Program-made: the position numbers and the translations under genes
Notes under the pieces: generated by a model
What the model was told of the DNA's origin: nothing
The model's input: only the letters and a program-made list of their open reading frames with translations
The model's database searches: none
Shown here: positions 25,115 to 32,569 of the stretch, one piece after another
How positions within the stretch are numbered: the stretch's first letter is position 1
How the letters are laid out: each line of letters opens with the position of its first letter
Assembly (NCBI GenBank): GCA_902627735.1
Contig: CACOKI010000002.1
Coordinates: forward strand, 36,673 to 100,672
DNA from: an uncultured Pelagibacteraceae bacterium
GTDB taxonomy: Bacteria > Pseudomonadota > Alphaproteobacteria > Pelagibacterales > Pelagibacteraceae
Length of the DNA stretch: 64,000 nucleotides
Direction of reading: 5' to 3'

Positions 25115-26177
25115 AATTACTCTCCAAGATTTAAGTCACAGTTATTTACAATCTCAAAATAAAGATGAGGACTGGGCAATAAGAAATGTAAATATTGATT
25201 GGCAGGACGGAGGTGCTTATGCCTTGTTAGGACCTTCTGGTTGTGGAAAAACTACTCTTTTAAATATTATTTCAGGGTTAATAAATCCAACAAAAGGAAA
25301 GATACTTTTTAATGATGAAGATATAACAAAAAAAAATCCAGTAGAAAGAAACATAGCTCAAATATTTCAATTTCCTGTGATTTACGATACTATGACAGTG
25401 TTTGAAAACCTAGCATTTCCACTAAGAAATAGACAAATTCCTGAAGATGAAATTAATAATAAAGTAAATGAAATTGCTGAGATGTTAGAACTTACATCTA
25501 CTTTGAATAACAGAGCTTCAGGTTTAACAGCTGATGGAAAACAAAAAATTTCTCTAGGAAGAGGATTAGCAAGGTCAGATGTAAATGTAATAATGTTTGA
25601 CGAGCCACTAACAGTTATTGACCCACACCTTAAATGGATCTTAAGATCAAAATTAAAAGAACTTCATCAAAAAATTAAAAGAACAATGATATATGTTACA
25701 CATGATCAAACGGAAGCTCTTACTTTTGCGGATCAAGTAGTCGTAATGCATGATGGTCAAATAGTTCAGACAGGAACACCTGTAGAATTGTTTGAGAAAC
25801 CAAAGCATACATTTGTTGGTCATTTTATAGGCTCTCCAGGAATGAATATTTTGTCTTGTCAAATAAACAACGGTTCAGTTGCAATAAATGGCACAAAAAT
25901 TGAAACTTCAAATTCTAAAATTGGTACTTCAAATTTTTCAAAAATAGAATTAGGCATTAGGCCAGAATTTATTTCCTTTGATAAGAAGGGTTTACCAGTA
26001 AAAATATTAAATGTGAGTAACACCGGAAAAAATAAGATTATAGAAACGGAAAGTGATGGTGGAAAAATTAAATTAATTATTAAAGCTGCAGAAAAAGTAC
26101 CTGAAGGATCAGCTTTCTTAACTTTTAAAAAAGATTACACATATGTTTATGGAGATGACTGGATAATAGAAAAATGA
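25107..26177 (+). CDS. glpT: Glycerol ABC transporter ATPase 2 (GlpT-like)
   Basis: A 356-residue ATPase paired with GlpS. Walker A GPSGCGKTTLL, Q-loop AQIFQFPVIY, Walker B VIMFDEPLTVID and H-loop YVTHDQTEAL are canonical. The family signature is degenerate: GLTADGKQKISLGRGLA stands where LSGGQxQRxxxARAL should be. It has the C-terminal regulatory domain of the MalK group. It overlaps glpS by 8 bases and the next permease gene by 4. Not to be confused with the enterobacterial glycerol-3-phosphate antiporter also named GlpT. Confidence 0.86.
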   Translation: MSKITLQDLSHSYLQSQNKDEDWAIRNVNIDWQDGGAYALLGPSGCGKTTLLNIISGLINPTKGKILFNDEDITKKNPVERNIAQIFQFPVIYDTMTVFENLAFPLRNRQIPEDEINNKVNEIAEMLELTSTLNNRASGLTADGKQKISLGRGLARSDVNVIMFDEPLTVIDPHLKWILRSKLKELHQKIKRTMIYVTHDQTEALTFADQVVVMHDGQIVQTGTPVELFEKPKHTFVGHFIGSPGMNILSCQINNGSVAINGTKIETSNSKIGTSNFSKIELGIRPEFISFDKKGLPVKILNVSNTGKNKIIETESDGGKIKLIIKAAEKVPEGSAFLTFKKDYTYVYGDDWIIEK

Positions 26178-27040
26178 ATAAAACTGTAAATCAAAAGGCC
26201 TGGTTTTTTGTAATACCTGTTTTTGTTTTAGTTGCATTTAACGCAATTATTCCTCTTATGACAGTTGTTAATTATGCATTTCAAGAAACTTTTGGAAATA
26301 ATCAATTCATGTGGGAAGGAACAAGATGGTTTAAGCAAATATTAGTTTCTGAAAGATTTCATGCAGCACTTGGACGACAAGTACTATTTACATTAATAAT
26401 TTTAGTCATACAGATACCTCTTGGAATTTTTATTGCTCTTAACATGCCAAAAGAAGGAATTGGTGTTCCAATTTGTTTGGTATTGATGTCTATGCCACTT
26501 TTAATTCCATGGAATGTAGTAGGAGCAATGTGGAATATTTTTGCTCTTCCAGATATTGGTTTTCTTGGTCATTCATTAAATGCAATGGGATTCGATTATA
26601 ATTTTACACAACAAAGTGGAGATGCATGGTTCACAACAATATTAATGGATGTTTGGCACTGGACTTCATTAGTAGTTTTATTGTCATATGCAGGACTAAG
26701 ATCAATTCAACCTGCTTATTATCAAGCAGCAGAAATTGATGGTGCAACAAGGTGGGCAGTATTTAGACATATTGAACTTCCTAAAATGAAAAAAGTTTTA
26801 ACTATTGCAATTTTACTAAGATTCATGGATAGCTTTATGATTTATACTGAGCCTTTTGTTTTAACTGGTGGTGGGCCTGGTAATGCAACAGCTTTTTTAT
26901 CTATCGATTTAGTTAAAATGGCATTGGGACAGTTTGATTTGGGACCTGCTGCTGCAATGTCTTTAATTTATTTTTTTATAGTATTAACTGTTTGTTGGGT
27001 TTTCTATAATCTAATGATGAGAAATGAGAGTAAATCATGA
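26174..27040 (+). CDS. glpP: Glycerol ABC transporter permease 1 (GlpP-like)
   Basis: A 288-residue inner-membrane permease of the MalF/UgpA type with six predicted helices. The ATPase-coupling EAA loop is AAEIDGATRWAVFRHIELP near residue 200. It opens with a basic segment and helix WFFVIPVFVLVAFNAIIPL. It overlaps glpT (upstream) and the second permease gene (downstream) by 4 bases each, so all transporter parts are made in step. Confidence 0.88.
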   Translation: MNKTVNQKAWFFVIPVFVLVAFNAIIPLMTVVNYAFQETFGNNQFMWEGTRWFKQILVSERFHAALGRQVLFTLIILVIQIPLGIFIALNMPKEGIGVPICLVLMSMPLLIPWNVVGAMWNIFALPDIGFLGHSLNAMGFDYNFTQQSGDAWFTTILMDVWHWTSLVVLLSYAGLRSIQPAYYQAAEIDGATRWAVFRHIELPKMKKVLTIAILLRFMDSFMIYTEPFVLTGGGPGNATAFLSIDLVKMALGQFDLGPAAAMSLIYFFIVLTVCWVFYNLMMRNESKS

Positions 27041-27837
27041 AAAAATTTAAGTGGTTAGTACCTACAATTTATATAATTTTTTTAATGTTACCAATTTATT
27101 GGTTATTAAATATGTCATTCAAAACTACAACTGAAATTATAAATACTTATACATTGTGGCCACAAGAATTTACTTTGGATAATTACAAGAAAATTTTTAC
27201 TGATAGTACTTGGTACACAGGATATCTTAATTCAATATATTATGTTGTATTAAATACATTTATATCGGTTGCAGCTGCACTTCCAGCTGCGTACGCTTTT
27301 TCAAGGTACAAATTTTTAGGAGATAAACATCTATTTTTCTGGCTTTTAACTAATAGGATGGCACCTCCCGCAGTGTTTGCATTGCCATTTTTTCAGTTTT
27401 ATTCATCAGTAAATTTATTTGATACGCATGTAGCTGTAGCTCTCTCGCATTGCTTATTCAATATACCTTTAGCTGTTTGGATTTTAGAAGGATTCATGTC
27501 TTCAGTGCCAAAAGAATTAGACGAGACTGCTTATGTAGATGGTTACTCGTTTTGGAAGTTTTTTTTCAAAATTTTTATCCCAACAATAACTGCTGGAATA
27601 GGAATTACTATGTTTTTCTGTTTTATGTTTTCGTGGGTAGAATTATTACTTGCAAAAACTTTAACAGCTGTCGCTGCAAAACCTATTGCAGCTACAATGA
27701 CTCGAACTGCAAGTACCTCAGGTTATGAACTAGGATTGTTAGCAGCTGCTGGAAGTTTAACTATTGTGCCTGGTGCGATAGTTATTTATTTTGTAAGAAA
27801 TTATATTGCGAAAGGTTTTGCGTTAGGAAGAGTATGA
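27037..27837 (+). CDS. glpQ: Glycerol ABC transporter permease 2 (GlpQ-like)
   Basis: A 266-residue permease of the MalG/UgpE type. It has an N-terminal helix (LVPTIYIIFLMLPIYWLLNM), an AAALPAAYAFSRYKF segment typical of MalG-like proteins, and the EAA loop ETAYVDGYSFWKFFFKIFIP. It forms the membrane channel with the preceding permease and overlaps the downstream small membrane gene by 4 bases. The symbol follows the Rhizobium transporter naming, not the glycerophosphodiesterase of that name. Confidence 0.88.
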   Translation: MKKFKWLVPTIYIIFLMLPIYWLLNMSFKTTTEIINTYTLWPQEFTLDNYKKIFTDSTWYTGYLNSIYYVVLNTFISVAAALPAAYAFSRYKFLGDKHLFFWLLTNRMAPPAVFALPFFQFYSSVNLFDTHVAVALSHCLFNIPLAVWILEGFMSSVPKELDETAYVDGYSFWKFFFKIFIPTITAGIGITMFFCFMFSWVELLLAKTLTAVAAKPIAATMTRTASTSGYELGLLAAAGSLTIVPGAIVIYFVRNYIAKGFALGRV

Positions 27838-28193
27838 TATTTACTAATTCATATGCCGCAAACTCTTGGGATTCTGTTGCCAAATCACAAGAAAAAGGAT
27901 TTTTTGACTTTGAATTTATTACTTGGATGGCATGGACATGGCAAACTGCAGCTTTTTTTTTGTTTATTGTTCTTTGTTTTGTAGTCATGATTATTTGGGA
28001 GAAGAAAAAGCCTGGAGGTAGTCCAAGGAAAGGTATTTTAGGATTAGATACGACAAGAGGAGATAGATTGTTCATATCATTGTTAAGTTCTGCTTATATT
28101 CATTTAGGATGGCTAGGACTTATCGGTCCAATGTTGTGGATTGCAACAATAATTTCTTTTATTTTTGCAATTTTTGTTTTTAGGTTTGTTTAA
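27834..28193 (+). CDS. glpU: Small membrane protein of the glycerol transporter (DUF2160, GlpU-like)
   Basis: A 119-residue protein with helices around residues 34-54 (TAAFFLFIVLCFVVMIIW), 77-92 and 96-116. RGDRLFISLLSSAYIHLGWLG and KPGGSPRKGILGLDTTRGDR are typical of the DUF2160 family found in glp ABC operons. The N-terminal WMAWTWQTAAFFLF lies just before the first helix. It overlaps the second permease gene by 4 bases. It probably associates with the permease pair, but its mechanism is not known. Confidence 0.82.
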   Translation: MIFTNSYAANSWDSVAKSQEKGFFDFEFITWMAWTWQTAAFFLFIVLCFVVMIIWEKKKPGGSPRKGILGLDTTRGDRLFISLLSSAYIHLGWLGLIGPMLWIATIISFIFAIFVFRFV

Positions 28194-28198
28194 ATTAT

Positions 28199-29227
28199 AT
28201 GAAAAAAATAGTGATTATTGGAGCAGGTGCAATGGGTTCAGCTTTTTCTGTTCCATGTGCTGATAATTCTCACGAAGTATTTTTAGTTGGTTCTTTTTTA
28301 GAAGACGATTTAATAAATGAAATTAATAAATTAAACAATTTTCATCCTATATTAAAATGTCAACTGCCAAAAGAAGTTAAAGTAATTAAATTCTCAGAAT
28401 TTGAAAAGGAAATTAACAAGAAAATTGATTTATTAGTTGTTGGTGTAAGCTCCAAAGGTATTGATTGGATTGGAGATGAAATATCAAAATTTTATAATAA
28501 AAACACTAATATACTTCTATTAACAAAAGGTTTAACTATAATTGAAAATAGATTTGAAACTTTAGCTGAAAAATTAAAAAAAATTTTAATTAAAAAAGGT
28601 ATTAATGACTCAAAAATTTCTGCAGTAGGGGGACCTTGTCTAGCAAACGGTTTGGCAAATAGAATAAACAGTAGCGTAGTTCTTGCTAATGAAGATATCA
28701 ATATTGTTAGCGAAATTGGTAAAATAATTTCCACTAGTTATTATTCTACAGAATATTCAGATGATTTAATAGGAGTTGAGGTTTGTGCAGCTACAAAAAA
28801 CATTTACTCTATGCTAATAGGGGCCTCAGAGGGCTTAAGCAGCAAATCTCAGAGTAATGAGATTAAAAATAAATATTATTTAAATACTGCTGCCTCTTTA
28901 GCCTACAAAGCAGTTTCAGAGATGAAAAATTTAACAAAAAAATTAAGTGGCAAACAAGAAACGGCATATGGTTTGGCAGGACTGGGAGATTTATATGTAA
29001 GCTCTGCTGGGGGAAGAAATAGTAAGATGGGATATTATTTAGGTCAAGGACACCTATTTAAAGATGCAAAAGAAAAATTCATGAAAGAAGTTACTGTTGA
29101 AGGAGCAGATCTTGCTTTTGCTATTGGTTCAAAAATTTTAAAAGAATTTAATAAAGAAGAATTCCCACTATTATTAAGTATGGTAGATTGTATTTTTAAC
29201 AATAAGAAATTAGAAATTAATTGGTAA
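28199..29227 (+). CDS. gpsA: NAD(P)-dependent glycerol-3-phosphate dehydrogenase (GpsA-like)
   Basis: A 342-residue dehydrogenase. The N-terminal Rossmann motif VIIGAGAMGSAFSVPCADN binds NAD(P); LLLTKGL, VGGPCLANGLANR, VEVCAATKNIYSMLIG (with the catalytic lysine) and GLAGLGDLYVSSAGGRNSKMG follow in GpsA order. It ends the glycerol operon, five bases after the DUF2160 gene, implying that glycerol 3-phosphate made by GlpK is oxidised to DHAP (or equilibrated for lipids) by this soluble enzyme rather than by membrane GlpD, which is absent here. It is more divergent than biosynthetic GpsA, so a catabolic paralogue is plausible. Confidence 0.82.
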   Translation: MKKIVIIGAGAMGSAFSVPCADNSHEVFLVGSFLEDDLINEINKLNNFHPILKCQLPKEVKVIKFSEFEKEINKKIDLLVVGVSSKGIDWIGDEISKFYNKNTNILLLTKGLTIIENRFETLAEKLKKILIKKGINDSKISAVGGPCLANGLANRINSSVVLANEDINIVSEIGKIISTSYYSTEYSDDLIGVEVCAATKNIYSMLIGASEGLSSKSQSNEIKNKYYLNTAASLAYKAVSEMKNLTKKLSGKQETAYGLAGLGDLYVSSAGGRNSKMGYYLGQGHLFKDAKEKFMKEVTVEGADLAFAIGSKILKEFNKEEFPLLLSMVDCIFNNKKLEINW

Positions 29228-29228
29228 A

Positions 29229-30920
29229 TTAGAATAGTCCTTCAATCTCACCTTTTTTATTAAGTTTTATTGAGTCAGCAGCTGGAACTCTAGGTAAGCC
29301 TGGCATTGTCATTATTGACCCACATACAACAACTACAAATTCAGCTCCCGAAGATAGTCTTACCTCTCTAATTGGTATTTCGTGATTTGAAGGTGCGCCC
29401 TTAAGTTTAGGATCTGTAGAAAAGCTATACTGCGTTTTTGCAATACATACTGGTAGATGTCCATGGCCATTGTTTTCAAAAATTTTTAATTGCTCTTTTA
29501 CTTGATCGCTAGCTGTAATATTACTAGCTTTATAAATTTTTTTGGCAATTAATTCAATTTTATTCCATAATTTAAGATTATCTTTATATAAAAATTGAAA
29601 TTTATTTTTACTTTTTTTATTATTGCAAATCTTAACAATTTTTTTTGCAAGATCTGTTGTTCCTTTACCACCTTTTGCCCAATGTTTACATTCACTTACT
29701 TTAACTTTTAAATTCTCACAAAATTTTAAAACTGTTTTAACTTCTTTTTCAGTATCTAATGCAAAATGATTTATTGCTATAATTGGTTCTAAACCAAATT
29801 GTTTAATATTTGAAATATGTCTTTCTAAGTTTACTAATCCTTTTTTTAATGCCTTTACATCTTCATTTTTTAAATCCTCTTTTTCAACTCCTCCATGCAT
29901 TTTTAGAGCTCTGATAGTAGCAACGATGACTACACAACTTGGAGTGAGACCTGCTTTTCTACATTTAATATTTAAAAATTTTTCAGCACCAAGATCTGCA
30001 CCAAAACCCGCTTCAGTTACAACATAATCTGATAATTTAAGTGCTGTTTTGGTTGCAATAACAGAATTACATCCATGTGCGATATTTGCAAAAGGACCCC
30101 CATGAATTATTGCAGGGTTATTTTCTAAACTTTGAGTTACATTTGGTCTTATCGCCTCTTTTAATAGAACGGTCATTGGACCATGAGCATTTAAATCTCT
30201 TGCGTAAATAGGATTTCCCTCTTTATTGTAGGCGATCGTGATGCTTCCAATTTTTTTTTCTAAATCATTTAAGTCATTAGACAGACAGAATATTGCCATT
30301 ACTTCAGATGCAACGGTAATATCAAAACCATCCACTCTCTTGAAATCTTTAGCTACTCCACTTGTATTAATATCAATAAACCTTAGAGCACGGTCATTCA
30401 TGTCCATCACACGCTTCCATACAATTCTATTTTCATCTATATTCAGCTTATTCCCCCAATAGATATGATTATCAATCATTGCTGACAATAAATTATGAGC
30501 TGATGTTATTGCATGAAAATCACCAGTAAAATGTAAATTTATTTGCTCCATAGGAACAACTTGAGCATAGCCTCCTCCGGCCGCACCACCCTTCATTCCA
30601 AATGATGGGCCTAGACTTGGTTCTCTAAGACAAACAATTGATTTTTTCCCGATTTTATTTAAACCATCACTCAAACCTACTGAGGTTGTGGTTTTTCCTT
30701 CACCAGCTGGTGTAGGAGTAATGGCAGTGACTAAAATCAAATTGCCATCCCTTTTTTTCTTAAGTTTGTCTAAGAATTCAAAATTTATTTTGGCTATATG
30801 TCTACCCATTGGGCTAAAAGCACTGCTTTTATCTGGAACATTGATTTTAGATAAAATTTTATTGATTGGCTTCATTTTAGCTTTTCTTGCTATTTCTATA
30901 TCTGATTTAATTTTTGCCAT
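29229..30920 (-). CDS. fhs: Formate--tetrahydrofolate ligase
   Basis: A 563-residue enzyme interconverting formate, THF and ATP with 10-formyl-THF. The phosphate loop [59 protein letters not shown] and [14 protein letters not shown] are highly characteristic. It stands beside the sox/mgd operon (divergent) and in a region with several THF-dependent demethylases, so it probably conserves ATP while turning C1 units into formate. It is convergent with the gpsA-like gene, the stops separated by one base. Confidence 0.96.
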   Translation of the reverse strand: MAKIKSDIEIARKAKMKPINKILSKINVPDKSSAFSPMGRHIAKINFEFLDKLKKKRDGNLILVTAITPTPAGEGKTTTSVGLSDGLNKIGKKSIVCLREPSLGPSFGMKGGAAGGGYAQVVPMEQINLHFTGDFHAITSAHNLLSAMIDNHIYWGNKLNIDENRIVWKRVMDMNDRALRFIDINTSGVAKDFKRVDGFDITVASEVMAIFCLSNDLNDLEKKIGSITIAYNKEGNPIYARDLNAHGPMTVLLKEAIRPNVTQSLENNPAIIHGGPFANIAHGCNSVIATKTALKLSDYVVTEAGFGADLGAEKFLNIKCRKAGLTPSCVVIVATIRALKMHGGVEKEDLKNEDVKALKKGLVNLERHISNIKQFGLEPIIAINHFALDTEKEVKTVLKFCENLKVKVSECKHWAKGGKGTTDLAKKIVKICNNKKSKNKFQFLYKDNLKLWNKIELIAKKIYKASNITASDQVKEQLKIFENNGHGHLPVCIAKTQYSFSTDPKLKGAPSNHEIPIREVRLSSGAEFVVVVCGSIMTMPGLPRVPAADSIKLNKKGEIEGLF

Positions 30921-31042
30921 TTGAAGATTTTATTTAAATATAAAAGCTGATTAGTATCTCTTTTTAGAGGCTTTGGAAATATCTAAAAATTATATATAAA
31001 AAAAATAGGAACTATTTATATTCATTATTATAAAATTCTTAA

Positions 31043-32299
31043 ATGCAAAAATACTCAATATTTAGCTTAATTAAAAACGCCTTTTCTAATCATGAAAAAT
31101 GGGATTTGGCTTGGAAAGACCCATCTCCAAAGAAAGAATATGACGTTGTTATAATTGGTGGTGGAGGTCATGGCTTAGCAACAGCTTATTATTTGGCAAA
31201 AGAACACAAAATTACAAATGTAGCTATAATTGAAAAAGGATGGATTGGTGGAGGAAATATTGGAAGAAATACAACAATCATTAGATCAAATTTTATGTAC
31301 GATGATAATGCAAGATTTAATGAGTTTGGAATGAATTTGTGGAGAAATATGAGCCAAGAATTAAATTTTAATGTCATGTTTTCTCCAAGAGGAATAATAA
31401 ATTTAGCTCATTCTGATGCACAAATGAATGCATATGCTCGTAGAGGTAATTCTATGAGATTAAATGGTATTGATGCTGTTTTACTTAACAGGGAAGAAAT
31501 AAAAAAAATTATTCCTATGGCAGATTTTTCTGAGGATGTTAGATATCCAATTTTTGGTGGATTAGCTCAACCTAGCGCTGGCACTGCAAGACATGATGCT
31601 GTTGCGTGGGGATATGCCCGGCAAGCTGATTCAATGGGTGTAGATATTATTCAAAATTGCGAAGTTACTGGGTTTGATGTTTCAGGTGGAAAAATTCAAG
31701 GAGTGAGAACTTCAAGGGGCGATATTAAAACAAAAAAAATTGGTCTTTGTGTAGCTGGCAGTACAAATGTTTTAGCAGAAAAATTAAATATAACATTGCC
31801 GATTGAGACACATCTTTTACAAGCATGTGTTTCTGAACCAGTAAAACCTGTCTTAGATGGGGTAGTAACTTTTGGTGCAGGACATTTTTATATAAGCCAA
31901 TCAGATAAAGGTGAAATGGTAATGGGTGGAGATTTAGATGGATATAACAGTTATGCTCAAAAAGGAAATTTACCAACAATTCAACATGTATTAACTGGTG
32001 GTATAGCATTGTTTCCTTTTTTAAGTAGGTTGAAAATGCTTAGAACATGGGGAGGTATAATGGACATGTCTATGGATGGATCGCCAATAATTGATAAAAC
32101 TCATATTGATGGATTATATTTAAATTGTGGTTGGTGTTATGGAGGATTTAAATCTGTACCATCATCAGGATGGACTTTCGCTCATACTATTGCTCAAGAT
32201 AGAGTACATGAATTAAATGAGGGTTTCAGTTTAAATAGATTTGCAAAAGGATATTTGTTGGACGAAAAGGGACTTGGAACAAAAACTTGGATTTCGTAA
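31043..32299 (+). CDS. soxB: Sarcosine oxidase / N-methylglutamate dehydrogenase beta-type subunit
   Basis: A 418-residue FAD/FMN subunit of the heterotetrameric sarcosine oxidase family; the homologous MgdA belongs to N-methylglutamate dehydrogenase. The FAD motif DVVIIGGGGHGLATAYYLAK, GWIGGGNIGRNTTIIRSNF and TARHDAVAWGYAR (with the His that covalently binds FMN in SoxB) are present. The C-terminus has the flavin-proximal YLNCGWCYGGFKSVPSSGW. First of four contiguous genes. Sarcosine or N-methylglutamate is oxidised to glycine or glutamate; the mgsABC genes in the window make N-methylglutamate a credible substrate. Confidence 0.88.
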   Translation: MQKYSIFSLIKNAFSNHEKWDLAWKDPSPKKEYDVVIIGGGGHGLATAYYLAKEHKITNVAIIEKGWIGGGNIGRNTTIIRSNFMYDDNARFNEFGMNLWRNMSQELNFNVMFSPRGIINLAHSDAQMNAYARRGNSMRLNGIDAVLLNREEIKKIIPMADFSEDVRYPIFGGLAQPSAGTARHDAVAWGYARQADSMGVDIIQNCEVTGFDVSGGKIQGVRTSRGDIKTKKIGLCVAGSTNVLAEKLNITLPIETHLLQACVSEPVKPVLDGVVTFGAGHFYISQSDKGEMVMGGDLDGYNSYAQKGNLPTIQHVLTGGIALFPFLSRLKMLRTWGGIMDMSMDGSPIIDKTHIDGLYLNCGWCYGGFKSVPSSGWTFAHTIAQDRVHELNEGFSLNRFAKGYLLDEKGLGTKTWIS

Positions 32300-32569
32300 A
32301 TGCTTAATATCAATTGTCCCTACTGTGGAGATAGATCTCAAAAAGAATTTGCTTATGGCGGAGATGCAACAGTAAAAAGACCAGAATTAAATAAAGAAGT
32401 GTCAGATGAAAAATGGAATGAATTTATCTATTTAAGAAAAAGTCCAAGAGGAAAACATATTGAGTTATGGCATCATATTGCTGGTTGTAGACAATGGTTT
32501 AAAGTTCAAAGAGATACAGTCACACACGAAATTTTTAAAACTGCAAAAATGAATGAAGAAATAAAATGA
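32300..32569 (+). CDS. soxD: Sarcosine oxidase / N-methylglutamate dehydrogenase delta-type subunit
   Basis: An 89-residue zinc-binding subunit. CPYCGDRSQKEFAYGG near the N-terminus, ELWHHIAGCRQWFKVQRDT near the middle-to-end and the overall size are diagnostic of SoxD/MgdB. It directly follows soxB with no gap and overlaps the next gene by 4 bases. Confidence 0.92.
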   Translation: MLNINCPYCGDRSQKEFAYGGDATVKRPELNKEVSDEKWNEFIYLRKSPRGKHIELWHHIAGCRQWFKVQRDTVTHEIFKTAKMNEEIK

